Source of the DNA: Aphanocapsa lilacina HA4352-LM1
GTDB taxonomy: Bacteria > Cyanobacteriota > Cyanobacteriia > Gloeobacterales > Gloeobacteraceae
Length of the DNA: 41,941 nt
Reading direction: 5' to 3'
NCBI GenBank assembly: GCA_019359725.1
Contig: JAHHGR010000041.1
Location: forward strand, 1-41,941
How positions within the stretch are numbered: the stretch's first letter is position 1; every line of letters begins with the position of its first letter. The translations under genes and the position numbers were made by a program. Shown piece after piece: positions 16,705-26,759 of this stretch. The notes under the pieces are model-generated. The model made no database searches and was not told the DNA's origin. It worked only from the letters and a program-made list of their open reading frames with translations.

Positions 16705-17823
16705 CTACGAGAGGACCGATGCCGCCGCCGGCTGCAATTGGGTGATAGTAGCCATCAGGCGCAGTAGGGGCTCGATGGGCATCTGGGATTCCCAGCTGAA
16801 AAAAACCAGCACCGCCAGCACCTGCTCTTCAACCATCAGAGGAACACCGAGCCCGCTTTTGAGCCCGGCGGCGCGGGCCACTTTCTCGCGCATCTCGATA
16901 ATGGGGGAGCGCAGCGGAGCCTGGGAGGGCCAGTTCTCCGGCTGCCTGCTCAGCCAGATACGCCCCTGCAAACCCTCCCCTGGGCGGAACAATAGCCGCT
17001 CTCCCAACCCGCGGAAGCGCTCAAGTTCCATCGCGTCGATGCCGGGAGCGCTCTTGTGGCCGCGCAACTGTTGCAGGTGCGCCAGTTGCTCTTCATCGAC
17101 GTAGTAGGCGGGGCTCGCTTCCAGAACGCTCTCGTCCGGGCTGGGGGTCCAGGCGGTGGCGATGGGCCAGCCCGTCGCCTTGCAAAGAAACTGCAAAAGC
17201 CGTTGCAGGGCGCCATGAAAATCGTGGGCTTCCTGGATAGCCTCGGTCAGGCTTTGCAATAAGTGGATATCGCTATCGATTTGCCGACGGGTCGCCGTAT
17301 CCAGGCTGGTACGAATGGTTTGTTGCAACGCCAGCAACTTGCGGCGCCACTCGAGATACATCATCACCTGCCGGTTGAAGTGCCAGAGCCGGTCTTGCTG
17401 GTCAGGGGGAAACTCCCGCGGCTGGTAGTCCAGGACGCACAGCGTGCCGATGGCCCGGTTGTCGGGGGTCACCAGCGGCGTACCGGCGTAAAAGCGTACC
17501 TGGGGCGAATGGATCACCAGCGGATTGGTGGAGAAGCGCTCGTCGATGCGGGCGTCGGGCACGATGAACGTCTCGCGCTGCAAGATGGCGTGGGTGCAGA
17601 AGGCCAGTTCGCGCGGTGTCTGCTGCACTTCGACGCCCACCCGGGCTTTGAACCACTGGCGATCGCGGTCGATAAGCGAAATGAGCGAGATCGGCATATG
17701 GCACTGGCGCGCGGCAATTGCGACGATATCGTCGAAGACGGCCTCCGCCGGAGTATCGAGCACCTGGTAGCGCTCGAGCGCTTCCAGGCGTTGGGGTTCA
17801 TCGGGAGCAACGGGAGCAGCCAT
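16705..17823 (-). CDS. Double GAF-domain sensor protein
   Basis: 372 residues from the ATG at 17821-17823. Residues about 10-165 form a GAF domain of the short-sensor type, starting EPQRLEALERYQVLDTPAE and including AFCTHAILQRE and FYAGTPLVTPDNRAIGTLCV. A linker helix follows, then a second GAF domain (about 205-370) with GEGLQGRIWLS and GLGVPLMVEEQVLAVLVFFS. No kinase, cyclase or output domain is attached and no conserved chromophore cysteine is evident, so it probably acts by protein contact or small-ligand sensing. The frame is open upstream to 17952, but the family pattern begins at this Met. Confidence 0.82.
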   Translation of the reverse strand: MAAPVAPDEPQRLEALERYQVLDTPAEAVFDDIVAIAARQCHMPISLISLIDRDRQWFKARVGVEVQQTPRELAFCTHAILQRETFIVPDARIDERFSTNPLVIHSPQVRFYAGTPLVTPDNRAIGTLCVLDYQPREFPPDQQDRLWHFNRQVMMYLEWRRKLLALQQTIRTSLDTATRRQIDSDIHLLQSLTEAIQEAHDFHGALQRLLQFLCKATGWPIATAWTPSPDESVLEASPAYYVDEEQLAHLQQLRGHKSAPGIDAMELERFRGLGERLLFRPGEGLQGRIWLSRQPENWPSQAPLRSPIIEMREKVARAAGLKSGLGVPLMVEEQVLAVLVFFSWESQMPIEPLLRLMATITQLQPAAASVLS

Positions 17824-18048
17824 GGTCCTTCGCGGAAGGTCGGATGTTTCAGAGGGCGTGCAGCTGCGGGCCGACGGTGCACGCTCCGTTGTACTGTCCA
17901 TGTTTGCCAGAGCCCAGTGAAGAACTCGGGAATATCGCGGCCCCGGATGCAAGTAGCTTTCACAGGCGTCTTGACAGCGAATTTGGCTGCCCCGTCCGCA
18001 GTCGAGCCTGCACCGGAGAATCGGCAGACTTGGTTTGCGCCTACCGAA

Positions 18049-18957
18049 TCAAGGTTGCGGTGTAACGGTCACGGAGGGCAAAGGAGTATAGAGATCCCCC
18101 GCCAGCCGCGCCTGGGCGTCACGTTCGCGCAGGATCTGCTTGCGGGTGCCTTCGGGCAGCTGGTTGCCCTGGTAAATCGCCCGATCGAAGTGGGCGACCG
18201 CCTCGGCCGGTTTGCTGTAAAGCGCCAGGATCTGGCCTTTGAGATAGAACAGATCCGGGTTGGTGGGGGCGGCGGCAAGGGCCTGATCGACCATCGCCAA
18301 CGCCTCCTCGTAGTTTTTCTTGTCGCGCCAGGCAAGCGCCTGACCCCGGTAAGCAAGATAATTCGGGGCCGCTTTGCGAAATTCTTTGATCGCTTCGTCG
18401 TGCTTGGTCAGCAGCGTATCGATATAGCCTACGAACAAATTGATCTCCGGGTCGTCCGGGGCCTTCTCGCGCGCCGTCTTGAATTCGCCAAACATCCCCG
18501 GCACGTAGGTGAGCATGCGCGGCAGCGCCAGGATGCCGTCTTTGAGGTAAAAAGTTGAGATCTCCAGCCCCTGGGCAATCCCCAGATACAGATGGGAGCG
18601 GGCCGGATCTTTGCCGTTCATCGCCTGGGCCACCTCGCGGGTCTTCTGGGCGAGCGCCAACAGCCGGTCCACCTGGCCGTTCTGGTAGGCAATCGCTGCC
18701 TGCAGGCCATAGACCAGCGGTTCGTCGGGATTCTGGCGTTGGGCCACGTCGAGCTTTTCCCCGGCGTTCAGATAATTGCCGTTTTTGAAAAAGTCTTCGA
18801 AGGCCATCTGCAGCGCCGGGCCGATCGGCCGCGCCTCACTGCCGGTGCGAAACGGGTCGGCCGCCGGGGCTGCCGGCGCCCAGGCCGCGAGGGCCAGAGC
18901 GAGGCTCCCTGCCCCAATCACCCGTTTGCACGGCGTCCATCGAGATGTGCGGTGCAT
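18049..18957 (-). CDS. Periplasmic TPR protein
   Basis: 302 residues with a good signal peptide (basic MHRTSRWTPCKR, core LALALAAWAPAAPA, cleavage near PAAD at about 33). The mature part contains TPR-like helical pairs at about 50-110 and 190-280, for example YRGQALAWRDKKNYEEALAM and YLKGQILALYSKPAEAVAHF, with a less regular middle. It is similar in layout to the Synechocystis periplasmic TPR proteins of unknown function. It is transcribed divergently from the reductase gene at 19137. The C terminus (SVTVTPQP) is Pro/Thr-rich. Confidence 0.8.
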   Translation of the reverse strand: MHRTSRWTPCKRVIGAGSLALALAAWAPAAPAADPFRTGSEARPIGPALQMAFEDFFKNGNYLNAGEKLDVAQRQNPDEPLVYGLQAAIAYQNGQVDRLLALAQKTREVAQAMNGKDPARSHLYLGIAQGLEISTFYLKDGILALPRMLTYVPGMFGEFKTAREKAPDDPEINLFVGYIDTLLTKHDEAIKEFRKAAPNYLAYRGQALAWRDKKNYEEALAMVDQALAAAPTNPDLFYLKGQILALYSKPAEAVAHFDRAIYQGNQLPEGTRKQILRERDAQARLAGDLYTPLPSVTVTPQP

Positions 18958-19136
18958 CGTCCCAAGTCCTCTATCTCAGAACCTACTCTACTCCCTGTCC
19001 ACGACCGCCCGTCGGCCCCGGCGGTTCCTGGAGGAACCCCGTCAATTCCCACAATGTGAAGCGGATAACGGGAGCAAATCTCTCTTTTTCCCCTAGGCTT
19101 ACTGTACAATCGGAGCAATCAGGTAGGGGCGCTTAC

Positions 19137-19862
19137 GTGAATTTACTGCAGGACCAACCGGCGATGGGCATCGACCAGACGACTCTGGAGCATCTGGCCC
19201 GGCAGTGGGAGGATCTGGCCCCCGAGGCCATCCTGGCGGAAGCGGTGCGCTGTTTTGGCGACAAGCTGGTGCTGGCGAGTGCCTTCGGCCCCGAGTCGAT
19301 TATTTTGCTCGACATGCTGGTGAAGGTGTGGCCCCGGCCGCAGGCATTTTTCCTCGATACGGGCTTTCATTTTCCCGAGACGCTGGCGCTCAAAGACCGG
19401 GTGCTCGCGCGCTTTCCGCAGTTGCAGCTCGAGGTAGTAGAGCCGCTGATGTCCGTCGATCAGCAAAATGCCATCTACGGCGAGCGCCTGCACGATCGCA
19501 ACCCGGATCATTGCTGCGCCATTCGCAAAGTCGAGCCGCTCAACCGCGCCCTCGCCCCTTACAAAGCCTGGATTGCCGGCATGCGCCGCGAACAGTCGCC
19601 GACCCGCGGCCAGATTGGCGTCGTGCAGTGGGATTCGCGCCGCGGCATGGTCAAGTTCAATCCGCTGGCCACCTGGACGCACAAGCAAGTCTGGGCCTAC
19701 ATCGTCGAGCGCGATTTGCCCTATAACCCCCTGCACGACGAGGGGTTTCCGTCGATCGGCTGCTCGCCTCTTAACTGCACCGCCCCGGTGGCCGACGGGG
19801 CGGACCCGCGCTCGGGGCGCTGGCGGGGCAAGGCCAAGACCGAGTGCGGCCTGCATGCGTAA
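19137..19862 (+). CDS. cysH: Adenylylsulfate/phosphoadenylylsulfate reductase
   Basis: Reduces activated sulfate (APS or PAPS) to sulfite with thioredoxin in assimilatory sulfur metabolism. 241 residues from the GTG at 19137 (AGGTAGGGG ribosome site); an ATG at 19164 is an alternative. SAFGPESIILLDML is the nucleotide loop and FLDTGFHFPETL the conserved PP-loop-like segment. The C-terminal KTECGLH carries the catalytic cysteine C237. C126-C127 (DHCCAIRK) and C209/C214 (GCSPLNC) are the Cys pairs of [4Fe-4S] APS-type enzymes. The second pair is spaced CX4C rather than the usual CX2C. Confidence 0.9.
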   Translation: MNLLQDQPAMGIDQTTLEHLARQWEDLAPEAILAEAVRCFGDKLVLASAFGPESIILLDMLVKVWPRPQAFFLDTGFHFPETLALKDRVLARFPQLQLEVVEPLMSVDQQNAIYGERLHDRNPDHCCAIRKVEPLNRALAPYKAWIAGMRREQSPTRGQIGVVQWDSRRGMVKFNPLATWTHKQVWAYIVERDLPYNPLHDEGFPSIGCSPLNCTAPVADGADPRSGRWRGKAKTECGLHA

Positions 19863-19864
19863 AT

Positions 19865-20392
19865 TTATTTACGGTCCGGAAGCTGGACGTCCCGAAGCCA
19901 GGTGGTGACCGCCTGGGCAAAGGCGCTCTCCAGCGCAATATAGGGCGGCCAACCGGCGAGGGTGGGTGGGCTGTTCTGCGCCACCGGAATGTCTTCTAGA
20001 TAGGGACCGAGCTTGCCGTCGAGTTCCTCGGGGATGGGCCGAAATACCGAGCGCACATCGCTCAGCCACCACCTGCCGCCGCTCGGGGCCACCACCACAG
20101 TCCGCTCGACGAGCACCGGGAACAGTTCGCCTCTCTGTAAGAAGCGATCGAGGGTGAGAAATTGAATGGCGACGGCGTCCCCAGCCGCCGGGGTCAGCCG
20201 GGGGTTGCTGGTGAGCACCAGATTTCCGGGGACGCGCTCGCGGGTGTAGGCACGGTTGACATAACTGGGCAGCGCCTCGGTAAGCCGTTCTGCAAGCCGC
20301 TCGGCTGTGATGACCGGAGCGGCGGCAGCCGGCACAGGGGCGAGGGTCAGCCAGGCAGCTAGAGCAAGGGTCGGCCACGGAGTACGCATCAT
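19865..20392 (-). CDS. Exported hypothetical protein
   Basis: 175 residues with a signal peptide (core LALAAWLTLAPVPAAAA, cleavage near residue 24). The mature protein is a mixed alpha/beta domain containing YVNRAYTRERVPGNLVLTS, FLTLDRFLQRGELFPVLVER and a tryptophan-rich stretch GGRWWLSDVRSVFRPIP. No family is recognised. The ATG at 20390-20392 overlaps the pyrF stop (TGATG), so the two are translationally coupled. It is convergent with cysH, with two bases between stops. Confidence 0.7.
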   Translation of the reverse strand: MMRTPWPTLALAAWLTLAPVPAAAAPVITAERLAERLTEALPSYVNRAYTRERVPGNLVLTSNPRLTPAAGDAVAIQFLTLDRFLQRGELFPVLVERTVVVAPSGGRWWLSDVRSVFRPIPEELDGKLGPYLEDIPVAQNSPPTLAGWPPYIALESAFAQAVTTWLRDVQLPDRK

Positions 20393-21108
20393 CAGCCGTC
20401 GACCTCCGCGACGATGGCAAGAAAGGCAGCCTGGGGATCGGGGGCGGTGGTCACCGGACGGCCCACCACCAGATAGTCGGCGCCCCGGGCCAACGCCTCG
20501 CCGGGGGTGAGGGTGCGGCGCTGGTCGCCTTCGCCGCTCCCACCCGGGCGAATGCCCGGGGTGACGATGAGAAAATCGTTCCCGCAGCGCTCGCGCAGCA
20601 GGGCCGCCTCCAGAGGCGAGCAGACCACCCCCTGCACACCGCCTGCCACGGCCAGGGCCGCGAGGTGCTCGACGTAGCCGCTGACCCCGACACCAACCAA
20701 CAGCTGCTGCTCGAGCAGCTGCGCGTCCAGACTGGTGAGCAGGGTCACCGCCAGCACCGCCGGGGCAGGGATCCCGAGGCGGGCCGCTTCGCCTGTGCAG
20801 GCGGCGGCCGCCGCCATCAGCATCGGTTGGCCCCCCGTCGCGTGCACGGTGAGCAGGTCCACCCCCAGACGGGTGGCGGCCCGGCAGGCCCCGGCCACCG
20901 TGTTGGGGATGTCGTGAAATTTGAGATCGAGAAACACCCGGCACCCGCGCGCTTTGAGCCATCCGACCAGGGCGGGACCGGCGGCGATAAACAGTTCCAG
21001 TCCAACTTTCCAAAAGCGCACAGCCGGGGCGCGCTCCACCAGGGCGCGGGCCGCCTGGACGTCCGCGAGATCGAGTGCCACGATCACCCGCTCGGCACTA
21101 CCCATCAA
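20392..21108 (-). CDS. pyrF: Orotidine 5'-phosphate decarboxylase
   Basis: Final step of UMP synthesis, decarboxylating OMP. 238 residues, the length of the short bacterial class. [19 protein letters not shown] forms the first barrel strand. [16 protein letters not shown] contains the catalytic D-x-K-x-x-D group, and ITPGIRPGG / [10 protein letters not shown] bind the phosphate. It is a cytoplasmic dimer. Its ATG lies within the end of the upstream 196-aa gene (ATGA overlap at 21105-21108), and its own stop overlaps the following exported-protein gene, making a tightly coupled three-gene unit. Confidence 0.96.
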   Translation of the reverse strand: MMGSAERVIVALDLADVQAARALVERAPAVRFWKVGLELFIAAGPALVGWLKARGCRVFLDLKFHDIPNTVAGACRAATRLGVDLLTVHATGGQPMLMAAAAACTGEAARLGIPAPAVLAVTLLTSLDAQLLEQQLLVGVGVSGYVEHLAALAVAGGVQGVVCSPLEAALLRERCGNDFLIVTPGIRPGGSGEGDQRRTLTPGEALARGADYLVVGRPVTTAPDPQAAFLAIVAEVDG

Positions 21109-21695
21109 AACGGCGCCTGGGTGTTGCGGCGGGCGAGGTGGTTCGGCTGGGCTTTGAGGTGCCGCAAGAAAGTCTGCAACTCCGCCACATCGAGCTGCTG
21201 GCGGGAGGATTTGCCAAAGGTGCGCTGCAGATAATCGCGCCCTTCTTTGGAACCCCAGCCGATGCGCTGCATCTGCACGTCGCTCTGGGCGAGCAAGTCC
21301 GAGAGATCCACCGGCGGCTCCAGTTCGTAGGGCGCGTGCCCGTTGCCGTTCACGGCTGCAGGCAGCGGCTCCTCTTCAAATAGCGGCAGCGAGCCGGCAG
21401 GGGTGGGCGGCTCGAAAGTCGGGGGGGTGAAGACTGCAGCAGGCACCTCGCGGGGGATGGCTTCAGCTGCAAGCCCGAAACCCGCCACCTGCAAAGCGCG
21501 CTCGATCGCCCGCTCCTCGGCCCTTTCGAGATCGGCGTGTACGGCGAGTCCGGAACCGAGCACCCACCGGCGATCGATGCGCACCTCCGCACGCACCGTG
21601 TAGACCCCGGCGTCGAAGCGCACCAGATCGGCTACGACGGTGCCGGTCGGGTGGCGCTCGCGAAATAGCTGCAGCAGCCGGGTGGAAACGGGCAT
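21105..21695 (-). CDS. Hypothetical protein upstream of pyrF, two small domains joined by a linker
   Basis: 196 residues. The N-terminal part (1-80) has [20 protein letters not shown] followed by [17 protein letters not shown]. This is a beta-sheet plus helix arrangement reminiscent of Rad52-like or double-strand-RNA-like nucleic-acid-binding folds. A Pro/Glu-rich linker covers about 85-125. The C-terminal motif [20 protein letters not shown] followed by [14 protein letters not shown] is a compact helical module that I have seen in cyanobacterial hypothetical proteins. A nucleic acid-related role is inference only. First gene of the coupled unit with pyrF. Confidence 0.68.
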   Translation of the reverse strand: MPVSTRLLQLFRERHPTGTVVADLVRFDAGVYTVRAEVRIDRRWVLGSGLAVHADLERAEERAIERALQVAGFGLAAEAIPREVPAAVFTPPTFEPPTPAGSLPLFEEEPLPAAVNGNGHAPYELEPPVDLSDLLAQSDVQMQRIGWGSKEGRDYLQRTFGKSSRQQLDVAELQTFLRHLKAQPNHLARRNTQAPF

Positions 21696-21735
21696 GGGCG
21701 GGGCTTAAAGTCTATCCCCTAGCCTACCAGCTTGA

Positions 21736-22848
<1,113 letters not shown>

Positions 22849-23130
22849 GATCGAATTCGTATAGATAGACATGGAATGGTCCGGCCAGACTTGCCGGCCA
22901 CTCTTCTCACCGCAGTCGCCACGCAAAGCGTGTATCCAGTGGAAACATTTACCCATCCCACCCACCAACTCTCCCCCTCCCCGCGTCGAGGGGGGCCAGG
23001 TCAGTGGCACCCCTTTGAGAAGGGGAGCAAGCTTATGCCAGAGTGCGTCGGGGACGGATCAGATGGTGGGCAAGTGGGTGGCTGGGATGTCGGAGATAAA
23101 CATGGGGTCAAGTGGAGAGGCACAACAGCT
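22849..23130. other. Intergenic region left of the island, no gene
   Basis: About 280 bases between the nadM stop and the left 38-bp repeat. It holds short GC-rich hairpins, for example CCGGC/GCCGG near 22880 and CCCCTTTGAGAAGGGG near 23014-23029, of the small interspersed type. No protein-like frame, RNA gene or target-site duplicate of the right flank was found. Confidence 0.5.
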
Positions 23131-23168
23131 CTGACCTGCCAAATCCTCATACTTTCCGGATAGGCTGT
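23131..23168 (+). repeat. Left 38-bp inverted repeat of the island
   Basis: Begins CTGACCTGCC and ends TAGGCTGT. Every one of the 38 bases matches the reverse complement of 28783-28820. The next bases on each side diverge, so the repeat has sharp limits. Confidence 0.97.
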
Positions 23169-23218
23169 AAGAAGGCTGAAAAGATTGCCGCACCTTTGGG
23201 TTCAATCCAATTTGACAC

Positions 23219-23248
23219 TTGACACCAAAATATAAGAACTGTTAACAT
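23219..23248 (+). promoter_or_regulatory. Candidate promoter for the lanthipeptide operon
   Basis: TTGACA at 23219-23224 is a perfect -35 element. TAACAT at 23243-23248 (18-base spacing) matches four of six -10 positions. A second TTGACA overlaps at 23212-23217. It lies in the 238 bases between the left repeat and the precursor gene. The call is tentative; transcript mapping would decide it. Confidence 0.35.
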
Positions 23249-23406
23249 GCCGGATACCAATCAGACGGTACTTGTTCTTTCACTACTAAAATCTATGCAT
23301 CCAAGCAAACTATTGCTTACAGTAGCCCTGTATGCAAAGAGACATTTTGCATGCACCTGGATGAGAAAAGAGCAAAGCCATCTACCGCATCAATTAGGAG
23401 CTAAAA

Positions 23407-23619
23407 ATGAACAAAGAAATAATCATAATGGCTTGGAAGGATGAAGATTACTATCTGAGCTTGACGCCGGATCAGCGTGCTATGGTACCTAGCAATCCTG
23501 CTAGTTTTATTCCAATATTCGTACTAGGAAATACCACGGGTGAGCCAGATGTTGTTCCACCGCCCCCACGGACCGTAACCTGCCCCTCTACAAAATGTCG
23601 TGGATGTAGCCCATTTTAA
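23407..23619 (+). CDS. Lanthipeptide precursor, mersacidin/lichenicidin-type leader
   Basis: A 70-residue prepeptide with an AGGAG ribosome site 7-8 bases before the ATG. The leader EIIIMAWKDEDYYLSLTPDQ, continuing with RAMVPSNPAS, matches the AWKDxxYRxSLSxxERxxLPxNPAG leader of the TIGR03898 type 2 lantibiotic family. The C-terminal core RTVTCPSTKCRGCSPF has Cys59, Cys64 and Cys67 with Thr56, Thr58, Ser61, Thr62 and Ser68 as dehydration candidates, so up to three thioether rings are possible. The usual E-L-x-x-V-x-G-G cleavage site is absent; instead VLGNTTGEPDVVPPPP separates leader and core. It is followed by a hairpin and then lanM. The family call is from recognised leader sequence. Confidence 0.85.
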   Translation: MNKEIIIMAWKDEDYYLSLTPDQRAMVPSNPASFIPIFVLGNTTGEPDVVPPPPRTVTCPSTKCRGCSPF

Positions 23620-23630
23620 TTTAGAGAAGC

Positions 23631-23664
23631 TAGGGGTAGATAATCTAACAAGTTTCTACCCCTA
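23631..23664 (+). terminator. Intercistronic hairpin between precursor and lanM
   Basis: TAGGGGTAGA (23631-23640) pairs perfectly with 23655-23664 around a 14-base loop, starting 12 bases after the precursor stop. There is no T-run after it. This position suits an attenuator or 3' stabiliser giving more precursor mRNA than synthetase mRNA, as is common in lantibiotic operons. Confidence 0.6.
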
Positions 23665-23732
23665 TGAAAAGTACATTTCCATATGCAACTTAAGTAATAC
23701 TTCTATACAGTGACAACAAGGCACCCCCGATA

Positions 23733-26700
23733 GTGACTGATTCAGAAAAAAACAACATGTTCACTTCATTCTATAAAGCATCTTTGTTTACGGAAAGAAC
23801 AAAAGTGCTTCAAAATAGAGATAAGCAGAAATCCGATTTGCAGGCAGTCATCCAACAAGCAAAGCAGTGGCATAAGCAACTTCAGTTTGATGATATACAA
23901 TTTTTTGAAGAATATTTAAATAGCAACAACTTGACTCAGGAAGAATTTCTATCTATTTTAACTGATCATAACTCTAATTATCATACAAAAACTAATAATA
24001 TACCTGAATGGTGGAAAGTCATCGAGGAAGCGATGTTTTTAAAACGTCGAGGATTAAAAAGTGATAATAACTGCACTGCACTTGATAAGCTTGCAACAGA
24101 GTGCTCGTTAGCGAATATTCTTCAACCTCTAATCGACCACTATCTAAAATGTCTCGAACAAAATATTTTATTGCTAGTTAAAGACGAACCGTATAACCCA
24201 ATTAATCTCAAGCGGATCCAGTCTATAGCGTTAAATTATCTTACAAACACTTTAATGTCAATGTCCGGACAGACATTGGTCCTAGAGCTTCATGTAGCCA
24301 AGCTTAATGAGACTCTAACAGGTGAGACCACTGAAGAGCGTTTCAGAAGTTTTGTGCATTATTTACAACAGCCAAATAACATCCGCTCACTCTTTGAAGA
24401 ATATCCTTTGCTCGTACGTCAACTAGTTGAACAAAGCGAACATTACATCGCTTCGATGTTAACATTTCTGAAACATTTGCTAACTGATTGGGCTAGAATC
24501 TGTGATGAATTTCCGGAATGTATAGATGCTGGTGAGCTAATCCACATAGAAAGTACTGGGGATAGTCATCGAGGAGGAAAGAGTGTACTCATGCTTGAAT
24601 TTTTATCAGGTTTCAAGTTGCTATACAAACCGAGATCTCTGAGGCTAGATTTGTGCTTTCAGAACTTGTTAAATTGGCTAAACGTGCAGGAAAAGTGCTT
24701 GTTACTGAAGACTTTACGAATATTAGATTGTAATGATCATGGATGGACAGAGCATGTTGCTGTACGCGAATGCACGAAGGTAGAAGAGGTTGTGCAATTC
24801 TACAAAAGACAAGGGTATTATTTAAGCCTACTTTACATACTTGAGTCAACTGATTTCCATTATGAAAATATTATTGCTCAAGGGGACCAGCCAATTCTAG
24901 TTGATCTAGAAGGACTCTTTCAACCACGCTTCGAAGCAAATGACAAAAGTAGCGCAACAAGGCTTGCAATAGCAACTCTCGAGCAATCCGTAATGCGAAT
25001 AGGGGTTTTGCCGCAGCGAATTTGGATGAGTAAAAATTATGATGGGATTGATGTAAGCGCATTAGGAGCGGGAGACATACAGGAGTCACCCGACTTTTTC
25101 CTCAATGTAGAAAACTCGGGAACAGCAGAGGTAAAGTACGTACGTAAGCGCGAAATTCTTTCGAACGGGCATCATAGACCAAGACTGAACGGAAACGACA
25201 TAGAGGCAAGTGAGTACGTTAATGAAGTTATAGAGGGTTTCGTTAAGATTTGGGAAATTTTTTCAGCAAAGAGCACCGAACTATTATCAGAAAAAAGCCC
25301 CCTCGAAGGTTTTCGAGATTGTGAGATTCGGGTACTGTTTAGGTCTACACGTACTTATGCATCTGTATTATCCGAAAGTTATCACCCTAACTTATTGCGG
25401 GATGTTCTTCACAAACAACGTTTTTTTGACAAATTATGGCTGGAGGTGAAAGAGTTTCCGATTTTAGCTAAAGTAGTTGCGTCTGAACAGCGGGATCTTT
25501 GGATTGGTGATATACCTATATTTACAGCAACACCTGCTTCAACAGATGTATATGATAGCCAACATCGTAAAGTGACAGGCTTAATAAAATGTTCAAGTAT
25601 AGATGTAGTTTATAACCGCTTGAAGAACTTGAATGCGGAGGATATGGAAAAACAAATATTTCTGATCAAAGCATCAATGGCTACTTTAGATACTAGCAAA
25701 TCTGAAATACGGACAGTAGTCAGGAAGATGACTTTTGCTAATCAAACAATAAGTACTTCTCCAGGAGCGTTAATTGATGCTGCAAAATCAATTGGAAAAC
25801 GTCTTGACAGCCTAGCTATTAGATGTGACCAAGATATTGATTGGATTAGCTTAGTGATGGTTCGCCACAGACATGCTGTCCTTTCTGGAACCGGACTTAC
25901 GCTTTATGACGGGTTGCCAGGATTAGCATTGTTCTTGGCTTATTTAGGAAAGATTTCTGAAGAAAGCAAATACGCTTACTTCGCAGAGTCAATTACAAAT
26001 ATAGCCATCCAACATTTTGACAAACTAGAAGGCACAGGTATAGCTGGCTCTGTGGGAGCATTCGATGGATTACCTGGATTTATTTACGTACTTGCACATC
26101 TTGATGCTCTTTGGGAACGAAAAGATCTTCGGAGCGTAATTCACGACCTAATTAACAAGTTACCTGCATTGATTGAGCAAACCAATGCGTTAGACATTAT
26201 TTCAGGCTTGGCTGGTTGCCTTGCGGTCTTAGTTTCTATCTGTGAATATGGAAGTGTGCCGATTGCGTATATTGCTGCTCACAAATGCGGTGAAATTCTT
26301 TCCCGAAAGATTAGCACTGTAACTCATGGTGATGAACTTGTAGATAATGGCAAACTCATTAGTTCCGTGGGTTTTGCTCATGGCTTAGCAGGTATAGCTT
26401 GGGCCTTGAACAGACTTGCAAACTTTAGTAAGGACAATAGATATAGACATGCAGCTACCTATGCAATTCAACTAGAACGGAATCTGTCATCACTTAGCAT
26501 TCAAAATTCATTAGTAGCTTCGTCTTGGTGCAATGGAGCTTCTGGAATTGGGCTTAGCAGATTAGGATTATCGTTGTTATCCCCTGATAATACTTACCGC
26601 GAAGAGGTAGAGATTGCTACTAAAGTAATTCTGAAGCAGACGCTTGACACAAATCACTCACTTTGTCACGGTGATTTGGGGAATATCGAATTATTATTAC

Positions 26701-26759
26701 AAGCAAACAAGATTCTGCAAAACGTAGATCTCCACAACCACATTCATCGTAATTGGTAG
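23733..26759 (+). CDS. lanM: Class II lanthipeptide synthetase LanM, C-terminally frameshifted
   Basis: Dehydrates Ser/Thr of the precursor and cyclises them with Cys. 1008 residues from a GTG (an ATG at 23757 is an alternative). The dehydratase (DUF4135) has GDSHRGGKSVLMLEFLSGFK near 274, LLYKPRSLRLD, FYKRQGYYLSLLY, and STDFHYENIIAQGDQPILVD from about 371. The LanC-like cyclase begins around 719 (GLTLYDGLPGLALFLAYL) and has GFAHGLAGIAWAL. Zinc ligands are in SWCNGASGIG (about 931) and LCHGDLGN (about 977). The frame stops at 26757-26759, before the conserved C-terminal GLAGIGYGLLR segment, which continues in the next frame. All three zinc ligands survive, so the activity of the truncated form is uncertain. 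Confidence 0.9.
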   Translation: MTDSEKNNMFTSFYKASLFTERTKVLQNRDKQKSDLQAVIQQAKQWHKQLQFDDIQFFEEYLNSNNLTQEEFLSILTDHNSNYHTKTNNIPEWWKVIEEAMFLKRRGLKSDNNCTALDKLATECSLANILQPLIDHYLKCLEQNILLLVKDEPYNPINLKRIQSIALNYLTNTLMSMSGQTLVLELHVAKLNETLTGETTEERFRSFVHYLQQPNNIRSLFEEYPLLVRQLVEQSEHYIASMLTFLKHLLTDWARICDEFPECIDAGELIHIESTGDSHRGGKSVLMLEFLSGFKLLYKPRSLRLDLCFQNLLNWLNVQEKCLLLKTLRILDCNDHGWTEHVAVRECTKVEEVVQFYKRQGYYLSLLYILESTDFHYENIIAQGDQPILVDLEGLFQPRFEANDKSSATRLAIATLEQSVMRIGVLPQRIWMSKNYDGIDVSALGAGDIQESPDFFLNVENSGTAEVKYVRKREILSNGHHRPRLNGNDIEASEYVNEVIEGFVKIWEIFSAKSTELLSEKSPLEGFRDCEIRVLFRSTRTYASVLSESYHPNLLRDVLHKQRFFDKLWLEVKEFPILAKVVASEQRDLWIGDIPIFTATPASTDVYDSQHRKVTGLIKCSSIDVVYNRLKNLNAEDMEKQIFLIKASMATLDTSKSEIRTVVRKMTFANQTISTSPGALIDAAKSIGKRLDSLAIRCDQDIDWISLVMVRHRHAVLSGTGLTLYDGLPGLALFLAYLGKISEESKYAYFAESITNIAIQHFDKLEGTGIAGSVGAFDGLPGFIYVLAHLDALWERKDLRSVIHDLINKLPALIEQTNALDIISGLAGCLAVLVSICEYGSVPIAYIAAHKCGEILSRKISTVTHGDELVDNGKLISSVGFAHGLAGIAWALNRLANFSKDNRYRHAATYAIQLERNLSSLSIQNSLVASSWCNGASGIGLSRLGLSLLSPDNTYREEVEIATKVILKQTLDTNHSLCHGDLGNIELLLQANKILQNVDLHNHIHRNW

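Noticed and set aside
23247..23444. 65-residue frame upstream of the lanthipeptide precursor as a second precursor
   Set aside because: No leader motif, no convincing ribosome site, and it overlaps the well-marked precursor start out of frame.
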